The notes: a model not told the origin generated them from the letters alone. 64,000 bases of DNA from Peptococcaceae bacterium UBA5752 (GCA_002419055.1 DIFI01000017.1:1-64000); one strand, 5' to 3'. Shown: positions 44,496 through 53,285, numbered from the stretch's first letter. Translations and numbers: made by a program.

Positions 44496-45800
44496 TTAGC
44501 CGACGATACCGTGCAATAGTCCGATCGTTGCTTCATAGTCAAAACTCTGTTCAATACGCTGCTGCAAAAACTCATTGATATGATCGATAATACTGACCGC
44601 GTAATCCAGTTCCGGATTGGTTCCGGCTTTATAAGCACCGATGCTGATCAGATCGAAGCTCTCATAATACACGGAAAGTATCCTTCTCACTTTAGAGGCA
44701 ATACTCATATGCTCAACGTCAACAATTTCATTCATCAGCCTGCTGATGCTGGCCAAAATATCGATGGCCGGATAATGGTTGCGCATTGCTATCTGCCGGG
44801 AAAGTACGATATGACCGTCTATTATGCCCCGTACGGTATCCGATATCGGTTCATCGGTATCGTCTCCTTCCACCAGAACAGTGTAAATGCCGGTAATAGA
44901 ACCTTCCGTAAAATTCCCCGACCGTTCCAAAAGCTTGGGGAGCATCGAATAAATTGAGGGGGTGTAACCCCTTGCGACTGGGGGCTCGCCGATTGCCAAT
45001 CCTATTTCTCTTTGCGCCATAGCAAAACGGGTAAGTGAATCCATAATCAAAAACACATGCTTGCCCTGATTTTTGAAATACTCGGCGATAGTAGTGGCGG
45101 TAAATGCGCATTTCAAGCGCATCATCGCCGGCTGATCGGAGGTGGCGACAACAAGCACCGACCTTTTCATGCCTTCTTCGCCCAGATCTTTTTCTATAAA
45201 GTCCCTGACTTCTCTGCCACGTTCACCTACCAAAGCGATCACATTAACATCGGATTCGATGTTTCTGGCGATCATGCCCATTAAAGTGCTTTTGCCTACG
45301 CCGCTGCCGGAGAAGATTCCCATCCTCTGTCCCCGACCACAGGTTAAAAGGCTATCGATGGCCTTGACACCGAAATTTATCTTTGTATCTATACGGGGGC
45401 GGGAAAGAGGATTAGAGGGCGTATTGGAAACGCAATAGCTGGCCATACCGGTAAAATTGTCACCATCGTCAATCGGTAATCCAAAGCCGTCAAGAATTCT
45501 GCCGATAAGTCTATCGCCAACGGGGACCTTTAAAACATCCCCGGTCGATTCTACCATGCTGCCCGGACCGATGCCGCTGATGTCTTCAAACGGCATCAGC
45601 AGTACCTTGCTTCCCTTAAATCCGACTACTTCCGCCCGGATGATCTTGTTATCCTTGGTGGAATAAATATTGCATACGTCGCCGATATTGGAGACCGGAC
45701 CGGAAGCTTCTATGACAAGACCGATAATCTGATCGACCTTGCCGTTATGTACAATGGTATTGGCGTTACGTACTGCCTGTTGGTAAATTTTAAAATTCAA
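44496..45800 (-). CDS. fliI: Flagellar export ATPase FliI
   Basis: 434 residues: beta-barrel N terminus, nucleotide-binding core with Walker A (SGSGVGKST), GERGREVRDFIEKDL, Walker B (VFLIMDSLTRFA) and the helical C terminus. It energises substrate loading at the export gate. TTG start with GGAG upstream. Confidence 0.96.
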   Translation of the reverse strand: MNFKIYQQAVRNANTIVHNGKVDQIIGLVIEASGPVSNIGDVCNIYSTKDNKIIRAEVVGFKGSKVLLMPFEDISGIGPGSMVESTGDVLKVPVGDRLIGRILDGFGLPIDDGDNFTGMASYCVSNTPSNPLSRPRIDTKINFGVKAIDSLLTCGRGQRMGIFSGSGVGKSTLMGMIARNIESDVNVIALVGERGREVRDFIEKDLGEEGMKRSVLVVATSDQPAMMRLKCAFTATTIAEYFKNQGKHVFLIMDSLTRFAMAQREIGLAIGEPPVARGYTPSIYSMLPKLLERSGNFTEGSITGIYTVLVEGDDTDEPISDTVRGIIDGHIVLSRQIAMRNHYPAIDILASISRLMNEIVDVEHMSIASKVRRILSVYYESFDLISIGAYKAGTNPELDYAVSIIDHINEFLQQRIEQSFDYEATIGLLHGIVG

Positions 45801-45869
45801 TTACTTATCTCCGATCTTCAATTTTTGCAAATCCAGAATACACTAAAAATAAGTATTGAATTGTAAGCA

Positions 45870-46610
45870 TTAAGCTGTAATCTCTGCATTGATAAGAGTC
45901 TCTTTTAGTTTTTGCAGCTGCTTACGCACACTGACATCAATAATATTTTGCGGCGTCTCGACGATACAAGTGCCGCGTGGCGCGTCTTCAAGCACCGTGA
46001 TACTAATATCCGTTGCTCCTTTGGCCAACTCCAAGAATGCATCTACATTTGTCATTGCTAATTCGGATTCATACTCCGAAACAGAGACTTTAACCCACTC
46101 CAGCTTTTTGTAATCCTTGACTGCACTTTTAAAGATATTCAAGAAGAGGCTATCATCCTTCTCGAGATTTTTATCAATCACTTTTTTGGCGATTACTAAT
46201 ATCAATTCTTTAAGCTCATCTTCGTAATCACAAAAAATTTCTTCTCTTTTTCCTTCGATTGTATCTATCAGCTGCCTAAGCTCATTATAGCCCTTCTTGA
46301 TACTTGCTTCGGCTTCCGCTTTGCCTTGACGCAGTCCGTCTTCATATCCTGTTTTTTTCGCCAGTTCAAATACTTCTCGAGCTTTTTTATTGCCGTCTAT
46401 CAGTATGTCATTGGCACAAGCGACGGCATTTTGAATAAGCTGTTGAGCCTTGAGTTTTGCTTGATACAAGATATCTTCCTTTTTTCCCAACGCTTCGTCA
46501 TATGGCATAGACTTGATATTTGAATAAGATTCTTCGTTCTTTTTGATGCAATCCAGAATGAAGCAATAGTTTTCAACAATTATATCGTTGTCTTTAAATA
46601 TATTAGACAA
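45870..46610 (-). CDS. fliH: Flagellar export regulator FliH
   Basis: 246 residues: N-terminal helix, long charged coiled coil (about 50-120, KKAREVFELAKKTGYEDGLR) and a C-terminal V-type-ATPase-E-like domain (DELKELILVIAKKVIDKNLE, APRGTCIVETPQNIIDVSV). It binds and restrains FliI. TTG start overlapping the fliG 3' end; about 70 bases separate it from fliI, longer than elsewhere in the operon. Confidence 0.93.
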   Translation of the reverse strand: MSNIFKDNDIIVENYCFILDCIKKNEESYSNIKSMPYDEALGKKEDILYQAKLKAQQLIQNAVACANDILIDGNKKAREVFELAKKTGYEDGLRQGKAEAEASIKKGYNELRQLIDTIEGKREEIFCDYEDELKELILVIAKKVIDKNLEKDDSLFLNIFKSAVKDYKKLEWVKVSVSEYESELAMTNVDAFLELAKGATDISITVLEDAPRGTCIVETPQNIIDVSVRKQLQKLKETLINAEITA

Positions 46611-47601
46611 TTAGCTCATCCTTTCGGCCTCTGGATACATAGATCTGTCCGGAATCTTCCAGCTTTCTTACTATACCTACCAGCTTTTGCTGTGCTTCCT
46701 CTACCTCGCTCATTTTTACGCCCCGCATATACTGTGCTTCTTCTTGCATCATCTCCGCCATGCGGGTTGACATGTTGGCAAAGAAAATATCGGATATATC
46801 CTTGCTTGCGCCCTTTAAGGCCACCAACAGATCCTTGGTATCTGCCTCCCGCAGAAAGGTTTGGATTGCAATATCGTCAAGAGTGACAATATCTTCGAAG
46901 ATAAACATCCGCTTTCTGATTTCTTCGGCCAGGGATGGTTCTTTTTTGCTTAACTCTTCCATGATGAATTTTTCCGTCCCTCTGTCGACCTCGTTCAATA
47001 TATTGGAGATATGTGATACCCCATCAATCTCAGCCATACCTATGGACATACTGGAAGAAAATTTCTTTTCCAGGGCTCTTTCCACTTCTTTTACAATCTC
47101 TGGTGATGTCCGGTCCATTGTCGCAATCCGCTCCACCACTTCCAGCTCAATATCCCCCGGCAGCTCGGCAATGATTGATGAAGCCTGATCCGGCCTTAAA
47201 AATGTGAGTATGAGGGCGATAGTCTGCGGATGCTCAGTTTGCAGGAATGAAAGCAATTGTTTGGGATCGGCTTTTTTGAGAAAATCGAAAGCCCTGGTCT
47301 TCATCGTTTTAGTTATTTTTTCTATTAGCGTACTGGCGTTTTGGATACCGAATGCTTTATTTAATATCTCTTTGGCATAATCTATGCCGCCTTCGGTAAA
47401 GTACTTTTGAGCCAAACAGAGATTGTAAAACTCTTCCATGATGCCTTCCATAGATTCCGCACTTAATTCCTTGATCGTGGCAATCTCCATGGTAAGCTGC
47501 TCAACTTCCTCTTCGCGCAAAAATTTATAAATATTGGAGGCATGATCAGTACCCAGGGCAATGATCACAGCCGCTGCTTTTCTTTTAGTCGATAAACTCA
47601 T
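46603..47601 (-). CDS. fliG: Flagellar motor switch protein FliG
   Basis: 332 residues with N, middle (EHPQT motif in LSFLQTEHPQTIALIL) and C-terminal torque domains (FIFEDIVTLDDIAIQTFLRE). It bears the charged residues that meet the MotA stator. It overlaps both fliF and fliH by a few bases, marking tight coupling. Confidence 0.96.
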   Translation of the reverse strand: MSLSTKRKAAAVIIALGTDHASNIYKFLREEEVEQLTMEIATIKELSAESMEGIMEEFYNLCLAQKYFTEGGIDYAKEILNKAFGIQNASTLIEKITKTMKTRAFDFLKKADPKQLLSFLQTEHPQTIALILTFLRPDQASSIIAELPGDIELEVVERIATMDRTSPEIVKEVERALEKKFSSSMSIGMAEIDGVSHISNILNEVDRGTEKFIMEELSKKEPSLAEEIRKRMFIFEDIVTLDDIAIQTFLREADTKDLLVALKGASKDISDIFFANMSTRMAEMMQEEAQYMRGVKMSEVEEAQQKLVGIVRKLEDSGQIYVSRGRKDELIV

Positions 47602-49181
47602 TTTTCCTCATCCTCTTTTAACCAGGTTCTAATCAGTTGAGCAACTATATCGGGGCTGTTGGAGGAGAAATCTTTGATTTGTTTTTTCAAGTTCTGCTCT
47701 CTTGTTTCGTTCAAAACAATTTCTTGTGGCATGGGCAAAACATCCTGCTTCTCTGTTGTGACGGCTTCCGTCTTTTTGTTCCAAAATTCCCCCACGGCGG
47801 CTTTATCGTCTTTGGATTTCTTTTTAGATTTCTTTTTCAAGAACACAAATAAGCATAAAGCTATGACTATTAAGGCTACTGCTATGCCGATAATCATATA
47901 TAAGTTGTCAATAATAAAGACATTAACACCTGTAGTTCTCTCCTGATTTGCGGATTGAGTATCCGTAATAAAATCAACATTGGTTATCGCCACCTTATCT
48001 ATAGTAACGCCGGCGGCATTAGCTATCATTTGCTTATAATCATTAATCTCTGATGGTGTCAGGCTTTCGTCTCCGATCAATACTGATATTGTAGTATCCT
48101 TAATATCATATCCATCCCGCTGGGTCTGCTCAACAAGTTGGTTATTCAAATAATTGACACTGCTGGATTCGCTGAAATTGCCGGTACTGTCTGTGCCGGT
48201 TACACTCGGGTAGGTAGTGACACCGGTATTTGAACTCGTCCCCGTAACTCCTCCGCTGCCGCCACCATTTGATGAACTGACACTTTCTTTAGACGAATCC
48301 TGAGTAACAACAAGACCACTATTATCTGTTACAGGTGAATAAGTCGTCGATTCACTTACTTTTTTATTTATATCCACCATGGTATTAACTACTACACGCA
48401 ACCGATCGGCTCCAAAAACCGGTTCAAGAAGCTTTGTGATATTGTTCTGGATAGTTGAGCTGATAGACTTTTCCAGCTCAAGCCGATTATATGCACTAAC
48501 TTGGCTTTCATCATTATCGTTGAGCATTTCTCCTGTAGTGCTGACGATCGCGATATTTTCATCATCTAAACCGTTAACGCTTTTACAAACAAGCGCTTCA
48601 ATACCATTGACCTGTTTTGCATCCAACTCTACAGATGAACCAATATCCAAAACAATCGCGGCTGTAGCGGCTTTTTTATCTTCCTCCAGCACAAACGAAT
48701 CTTCTGCCGGCATGCTGATAGTAACAATGGCATCATCAATACCATTAATCGTTTTAATCGCTGCCTGCAGTCGATCTTGCAGCTGAAAGAGTAAGTATTG
48801 CTTTTTTTCGTAATCGGTCGTCATATAGCCGGAGTTGCTGCTGAAAATATCATAATTGAGCGTACTTTGCGGGTAGCCTTCCGAGGCAAGTGTCATTTGC
48901 AACTCCGCTTCCTGCTCTTGGGGTACCATAATAGTTCCGTTTTCCCCGGTTTTGAAATCGATGTTCATATCGCTGAGCACTGATGCTATCTTTCCAAGTT
49001 CTTCTGATGAAAGTCCGCTATATAAAGTCACATATCCGACACTATTTGCGACTAGTGTAAGTACTATAGCAATAGCAACCGCAGCAGCTACCGATACGAT
49101 AATGATTTTCTTCTTTTTAGCGCTTTGTGCTTTCCAAAATTGCGTTATCTGCTGTACAACTTGTTTGGTTGTCAATTTCAT
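47598..49181 (-). CDS. fliF: Flagellar MS-ring protein FliF
   Basis: 527 residues: membrane helix at about 25-47, ring-building motifs (GYVTLYSGLSSEELGKIASV and the ALVCKSVNGLDDENIAIVST block), a Ser/Gly-rich loop at about 300-345, a second membrane helix near 425-450, and a C-terminal FliG-binding tail. The ribosome site is weak (GGGTATATAAG before ATG). Confidence 0.96.
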   Translation of the reverse strand: MKLTTKQVVQQITQFWKAQSAKKKKIIIVSVAAAVAIAIVLTLVANSVGYVTLYSGLSSEELGKIASVLSDMNIDFKTGENGTIMVPQEQEAELQMTLASEGYPQSTLNYDIFSSNSGYMTTDYEKKQYLLFQLQDRLQAAIKTINGIDDAIVTISMPAEDSFVLEEDKKAATAAIVLDIGSSVELDAKQVNGIEALVCKSVNGLDDENIAIVSTTGEMLNDNDESQVSAYNRLELEKSISSTIQNNITKLLEPVFGADRLRVVVNTMVDINKKVSESTTYSPVTDNSGLVVTQDSSKESVSSSNGGGSGGVTGTSSNTGVTTYPSVTGTDSTGNFSESSSVNYLNNQLVEQTQRDGYDIKDTTISVLIGDESLTPSEINDYKQMIANAAGVTIDKVAITNVDFITDTQSANQERTTGVNVFIIDNLYMIIGIAVALIVIALCLFVFLKKKSKKKSKDDKAAVGEFWNKKTEAVTTEKQDVLPMPQEIVLNETREQNLKKQIKDFSSNSPDIVAQLIRTWLKEDEEK

Positions 49182-49213
49182 CTTATATACCCAATTTTTT
49201 TTATTTTCTAATT

Positions 49214-49513
49214 CTAGACAGGCATGTTCATGATATTGTTATATGCTTCCAACGCTTTATTTCTGACCTGAACAAGCATAGATACGGCCAGCCCCGCTTT
49301 GACGCTATCGATCATTACCGTATGCAGGTCGTCGGTCTGTCCCGTGGCGACCAACATTTCGTCCTGCTTAACTGTTTCTTCGGCCTGTTTTACATTTTCT
49401 AAAGCGTTATTAAAAATATCGGTAAATGAAACCGTGGAATTTTCTGACTTGGTCACAGTAGGTTGAATCTGTTCTATTATCGATTGGATATTACTGATTG
49501 TGCTTATTGACAT
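49214..49513 (-). CDS. fliE: Hook-basal body protein FliE
   Basis: 99 residues with the family pattern SFTDIFNNALENVKQAEETV and DDLHTVMIDSVKAGLAVSML, ending MNMPV. It links the MS ring to the rod. TAGGAG before the ATG. Confidence 0.95.
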   Translation of the reverse strand: MSISTISNIQSIIEQIQPTVTKSENSTVSFTDIFNNALENVKQAEETVKQDEMLVATGQTDDLHTVMIDSVKAGLAVSMLVQVRNKALEAYNNIMNMPV

Positions 49514-49523
49514 AACGCTGCTC

Positions 49524-49961
49524 CTATCTGCCTATTTCCAAGGCTTTGGTGGCCATCAGCTTTACGGCATTGAATACGGTAACATTTGCTTGGTATGACC
49601 TGGTTGCCGACATCATATCAACCATTTCGTCTACCGTATCGACATTTGGCATCATCACATATCCGCTTTCATCTGCATCGGGATGATCGGGATCGTAAAC
49701 CGGTTTTAAATCGCTTTGGTCTTCAACAATGGCTGTCACCTCTACGCCGCCCAAGTTTTCGGCTTGCGCAAGAGAATCCAAAACACCGGAAAAAGGACTA
49801 TTTGTTGCCTCTGAGAATACTACCATTTTTCTTCTGTATGTATCACCATTTTCAGTCCTGGTCGTAGAAGCATTGGCGATATTGGAGGAAATCACATCCA
49901 TGCGCAGCTTTTGCGCCGTCAGAGCTGAACCGCTGATATTAAGCGAATCTAAAAATGACAT
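49524..49961 (-). CDS. flgC: Proximal rod protein FlgC
   Basis: 145 residues: SGSALTAQKLRMDVISSNIA near the N terminus, HPDADESGYVMMPNVDTVDE in the middle and SATRSYQANVTVFNAVKLMA at the C terminus. AGGGAGGTG before ATG. Confidence 0.96.
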   Translation of the reverse strand: MSFLDSLNISGSALTAQKLRMDVISSNIANASTTRTENGDTYRRKMVVFSEATNSPFSGVLDSLAQAENLGGVEVTAIVEDQSDLKPVYDPDHPDADESGYVMMPNVDTVDEMVDMMSATRSYQANVTVFNAVKLMATKALEIGR

Positions 49962-49963
49962 AA

Positions 49964-50347
49964 TTAAGCACCTCCCTTGATAGCATATGAAATTCTTGAT
50001 AATTCATCGGATATTAGTCTGGACATACATTGGTATTGCAGCTGAACTCGCGTCAGCTCAATATTTTGTTCGTCAATATCAACATTATTGCCATCTTCCC
50101 GCATCTGACTGGAATTGTCGCAGGTTACTTTTGGTTCTATTTCCTCCAGCTGTTTTTGAAATTCGACATCGGAGTTTGCACCATTTAAAGCAGAATACAA
50201 AATGTCTTCAAACTCAACACTCTTGCATTTATACTCGGGTGTATCAACGTTAGCGATATTGTTAGAGATTACTTGCTGCCTCAACCACAAAGCATCAAGA
50301 CTCTTTTGGGCAATCTGCAGGCTATTGGAATTTATTAGATTTTGCAT
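49964..50347 (-). CDS. flgB: Proximal rod protein FlgB, first gene of the long operon
   Basis: 127 residues starting QNLINSNSLQIAQKSLDALW and containing VISNNIANVDTPEYKCKSVE; the C terminus ends IELTRVQLQYQCMSRLISDEL. The ATG at 50347 has AAAGGAG upstream; a longer reading would cross the terminator and leader. Expression of the entire operon (to flgG near 30.4 kb) should depend on read-through of the terminator 28 bases upstream and the three c-di-GMP aptamers before it. Confidence 0.95.
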   Translation of the reverse strand: MQNLINSNSLQIAQKSLDALWLRQQVISNNIANVDTPEYKCKSVEFEDILYSALNGANSDVEFQKQLEEIEPKVTCDNSSQMREDGNNVDIDEQNIELTRVQLQYQCMSRLISDELSRISYAIKGGA

Positions 50348-50374
50348 CAAAAATGCTCCTTTCAAAAATCTTAT

Positions 50375-50454
50375 AAAAAAAGAGTGTTGTACTGAATAAA
50401 GCAAACGCAAATCTAAAAGTTCACGTTGTTTGCAATGCATTCAGCCCACACTCT
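50375..50454 (-). terminator. Riboswitch-linked terminator immediately before flgB
   Basis: On the minus strand AGAGTGT (50448-50454) pairs with ACACTCT (50381-50387), followed by seven U. Inner pairings are CTGAAT/ATTCAG and GCAAAC/GTTTGC. It lies between aptamer 1 and the flgB ribosome site, as an expression platform should. It is related to the terminator at 50791-50882. Confidence 0.8.
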
Positions 50455-50493
50455 ACAAAATATTAAATCATCAGAAAATCAATGAATGTAATT

Positions 50494-50578
50494 AGTTATT
50501 TTGGGAGCTGGCTGCCATTTCAGAGGCCCTGTAGCTTTGCGTCGCCATCTTTCGATGGGTTTGCTATTATCTATAACT
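50494..50578 (-). ncRNA. c-di-GMP-I (GEMM) riboswitch aptamer 1, nearest flgB
   Basis: Read on the minus strand: outer pairing AGTTAT/ATAACT; AGCAAACC; a CATC-GAAA-GATG hairpin with the GNRA loop; GACGCAAAGC joining segment; then the second hairpin ending TGGCAGCCAGCT. These match the GEMM-I consensus in order and spacing. Binding of cyclic di-GMP is inferred from the family. It probably feeds the terminator at 50375-50454. Confidence 0.9.
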
Positions 50579-50624
50579 TTATGACTTTTTCTGACACTTT
50601 ATAATGAATGTAACTATAATGTGT

Positions 50625-50709
50625 AGTTATTTAGGGAGCTGGCTGCCATTTCGTAGGCCCTGTAGCTTTGCGTCACCATCTTTCGATGGGTTTGCTATTA
50701 TCTATAACT
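50625..50709 (-). ncRNA. c-di-GMP-I (GEMM) riboswitch aptamer 2
   Basis: Nearly identical to aptamer 1 and exactly 131 bases upstream of it in transcript order, with the same outer stem, GAAA loop, GACGCAAAGC and second hairpin. The few changes sit at pair partners or loops (GATGGTGACG, CCTACGAAATGG). No terminator lies between aptamers 2 and 1, so they form a direct tandem. Confidence 0.9.
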
Positions 50710-50731
50710 TTTTAACTTTTTCTGACACTTT

Positions 50732-50765
50732 AAACTGTTAATGTTTCTGCAATAATTTGTCTCCT
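50732..50765 (-). other. Vestigial copy of the flgB ribosome site and start
   Basis: After the upstream terminator the minus strand reads AAAAGGAG, eight bases, then TTG CAG AAA CAT TAA: a ribosome site with a four-codon ORF. The stretch resembles the flgB start (AAAGGAG, ATG CAA AAT CTA). It looks like the truncated end of a duplicated leader; whether it is translated is unknown. Confidence 0.55.
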
Positions 50766-50790
50766 TTTATATTTTAAATAGTTTAATAAA

Positions 50791-50882
50791 TAAAAAAACA
50801 GAGTATTTCACTTAAATAATCATGCATAACACGTATATACATAGATATACAATGACCTGCTATGCATTCAGCTCAATACTCT
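50791..50882 (-). terminator. Second riboswitch-linked terminator, behind aptamer 3
   Basis: Minus strand AGAGTATT (50875-50882) pairs with AATACTCT (50800-50807), followed by a run of seven U. An inner ATGCATA/TATGCAT pairing and a shared GAGCTGAATGCAT-like segment show descent from the same ancestor as the flgB terminator. Confidence 0.75.
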
Positions 50883-50936
50883 ACTTAAAATATTTGATGT
50901 CGTCTGAAAATCAATGAAATTACTATAATATCGAGT

Positions 50937-51036
50937 AGTTATTTAGAAAGCTGGATGCCATTTTACCATTTTACCATTTTACAGACCCAGTGGCTTTGAG
51001 CCGCCATCTTTCGATGACCTTGCCTTATCTAAAACT
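50937..51036 (-). ncRNA. c-di-GMP-I (GEMM) riboswitch aptamer 3, diverged, promoter-proximal
   Basis: Minus strand: AGGCAAGGTCATC-GAAA-GATGGCGGCTCAAAGCC-type arrangement, then the second hairpin closing TGGCATCCAGCTT. The GAAA loop and CAAAGCC are kept, but GACGC has become GGCTC and the second hairpin loop is enlarged by three copies of an 8-base unit (ccatttta). Ligand affinity may be changed or lost. Confidence 0.75.
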
Positions 51037-51093
51037 TACTTTTGATTTTATTCTTATGATTCTTACTACGACGAATTTTTAGAATGTTTCTAT

Positions 51094-51122
51094 ATTTTGC
51101 ATCAACTGTATAAATTTGTCAA
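51094..51122 (-). promoter_or_regulatory. Sigma-A-type promoter of the flgB operon
   Basis: Minus strand TTGACA, 17 bases, CAAAAT. Transcription would start near 51087, about 50 bases before aptamer 3, giving a leader of roughly 740 bases carrying all three aptamers. The -10 is imperfect. Confidence 0.5.
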
Positions 51123-51152
51123 TACTATTTTTGTATTTTTTATCATTATTTA

Positions 51153-51179
51153 TAACTTTATGTATAATTTTGTCGATAT
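51153..51179 (+). promoter_or_regulatory. Distal sigma-28-like promoter of fliD
   Basis: TAAC-N15-GTCGATAT on the plus strand, overlapping in opposite sense the region upstream of the flgB promoter. Confidence 0.45.
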
Positions 51180-51269
51180 ATTTATTGAATATTACCATTT
51201 TTTATTCTTTAACCAATATTAATTATGATTATTAATTAATATTTGCCGTAATAAATAATTGTTTTTAGC

Positions 51270-51297
51270 TAATTTTTTTATACATATTTGTCGATAT
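51270..51297 (+). promoter_or_regulatory. Proximal sigma-28-like promoter of fliD
   Basis: TAAT-N16-GTCGATAT about 40 bases before the fliD start codon. The spacing is one base longer than in the flagellin and flgM elements. Confidence 0.6.
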
Positions 51298-51337
51298 ATC
51301 TAAAGAGAATATTTTCGATAACAAGGGGGGATTTATA

Positions 51338-53266
51338 ATGTCGATCAGTACCATAACAAGCAGCAGTAACAGGATCAGCGGATTGGCATCAGGCCTGGAT
51401 ACTGATGAATTGGTAAAAAATCTCACCGAGGCAACGCGTTCTAAAGTCGAAAAAACGGAACAGCAAAAGCAGATCCTTGAATGGAAGCAAGAAGATTACC
51501 GATCGCAACTTGAAGAATTAATTGAATTCAATAATACATATTTTGGCACATCTTCTTCCGGCATCACTTTAGGAAACACCTTGAATCGGATGACGGCAAC
51601 AAGCTCCAATACCGCTTATGTGCAAGCAATAGCCGGAAACAATGCCACAGGAGGGTCGGTTTATATAAGCGATATCGTAAGCCTTGCAACCGCGGCTTCG
51701 GTCAAAAGCTCATCTCAGATAAGTCCGGATTTATCTTTTACGGTCAGCACCGATAACCTCAGTTCCCTTTCCGGTGCTGCAATGAATGTAACACTAGATG
51801 GTACGACAAAAACAATAACCTTCACCGAGGGTACCTACAGCACTGTAGACGATGTTGCGACAGAATTGACGAATCTTTTGAATGATGCTTTTGGCGATGG
51901 CCGAATCACGGTAACTAATACCGATGGCGATCTTTCCCTCTTTGTCGAAAACAGTGTTCTCGGAATAGCCAATACTAATGAGGATGGCGCGGTACAAGCC
52001 CTTGATATAATGGGGTTTTCTGCAGAAACAGATGTTTCTTCCAACCGTTTAAATTTAAGCAATACCATTTCTGATTATGCTGCTGTTTTTGGCAGTGACG
52101 AAAGCTTCTCTTTTACCATAAATGATAAAGAATTTACTTTTACAAGCGGCACGACACTAAGCAAGGTTATTTCAACTATCAATGCCAGTAACGCCAATGT
52201 TAATATTTCCTATTCCAATATCAAAGATACTTTTACCATAAAATCAAAAGAAACCGGTACAGGTTCAAGCGTAGAGTTGGCAGACACTTCCGGTTCCTTT
52301 TTGAGTTCCATATTGGGTGGTACCGGCTCTGCAACCGCCGGCAATAATGCAATTGTTAAGCTAAGTCTGGATGGAAGCACCGCTGCCGAAGACCAGATCA
52401 CCATTACCAGAAACTCCAATACCTTTGCCATCAACGGTACTACCTATACCCTCAAGGGTATCGCGGGCGGCACGGCGGAGGAAGGGATTACGGTAAACAC
52501 AGACGTTGATACGGAAAATATTTATGATACTATCACCAAATTTGTCAGCGACTATAATAAATTACTTAGTTCGATAACCAATAAGCTGTATGAAGAGCGT
52601 GACAGCGATTTTCAACCGCTGACCGAAAGCGAAAAAGAAGACTTATCCGAAGATGAAATTACAGACTGGACCGAACAAGCAAGGCAGGGCTGGTTAAGAA
52701 ACGATACCTACCTGACCGAGATATATAATTCTCTTCGAAGTTCACTTTACACCCATGTTAAGAGCCTGGACGGTTCGGGAGATAATATCGGGCTGATTCT
52801 GGCCGATATCGGCATCACCACATCCGATTACACAGAAAACGGCAAGCTGACCATTGACGAGGATAAACTACGTTCGGCCTTAGCCGAAGACGCGGGAAGT
52901 GTGATAAACCTTCTGACGCAGAAATCTTCCGTAAACTATTCTTTGTACAACACAACCGAAAACAAGCAAACCCGCTATAACGAATCCGGCCTCTTATGGA
53001 GAATCAACGATATTGTAAAAAACAACATCAGTACCGTCGGTAAAAAAGGCTCTCTTGTTACCCTTGTCGGCAATCCCAGCACCGGATATGTAGGCACTTC
53101 TACATACAGCGAGCGGATTAATGCTATGGAAGATAAGATCGACACACTGAAAGAAAAACTTGCGGATCAAGAAGATTTTTACTATAAGAGGTTTACCGCA
53201 ATGGAAACGGCTCTCAGCACATTAAACTCTCAAAGCAATTATCTAGCTTCACTATTGTCCAGCTAA
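51338..53266 (+). CDS. fliD: Flagellar filament cap protein FliD (HAP2)
   Basis: 642 residues: N-terminal SNRISGLASGLDTDELVKNL followed by a coiled-coil segment (SKVEKTEQQKQILEWKQEDY), a long Ser/Thr-rich D2/D3 region, a flagellin-hook IN-like motif, and the C-terminal coiled coil (YSERINAMEDKIDTLKEKLA, YYKRFTAMETALSTLNSQS). It caps the filament and folds flagellin. AAGGGGGG lies upstream of ATG. First gene of the plus-strand unit. Confidence 0.95.
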   Translation: MSISTITSSSNRISGLASGLDTDELVKNLTEATRSKVEKTEQQKQILEWKQEDYRSQLEELIEFNNTYFGTSSSGITLGNTLNRMTATSSNTAYVQAIAGNNATGGSVYISDIVSLATAASVKSSSQISPDLSFTVSTDNLSSLSGAAMNVTLDGTTKTITFTEGTYSTVDDVATELTNLLNDAFGDGRITVTNTDGDLSLFVENSVLGIANTNEDGAVQALDIMGFSAETDVSSNRLNLSNTISDYAAVFGSDESFSFTINDKEFTFTSGTTLSKVISTINASNANVNISYSNIKDTFTIKSKETGTGSSVELADTSGSFLSSILGGTGSATAGNNAIVKLSLDGSTAAEDQITITRNSNTFAINGTTYTLKGIAGGTAEEGITVNTDVDTENIYDTITKFVSDYNKLLSSITNKLYEERDSDFQPLTESEKEDLSEDEITDWTEQARQGWLRNDTYLTEIYNSLRSSLYTHVKSLDGSGDNIGLILADIGITTSDYTENGKLTIDEDKLRSALAEDAGSVINLLTQKSSVNYSLYNTTENKQTRYNESGLLWRINDIVKNNISTVGKKGSLVTLVGNPSTGYVGTSTYSERINAMEDKIDTLKEKLADQEDFYYKRFTAMETALSTLNSQSNYLASLLSS

Positions 53267-53285
53267 AAACAAGGGGGCGATTTAA

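Noticed and set aside
50494..51036. Tandem repeats that could be a CRISPR array or REP-type repeats
   Set aside because: Only three copies, each about 85-100 bases with unequal spacing. Conserved positions match the GEMM-I aptamer rather than a repeat-spacer pattern.
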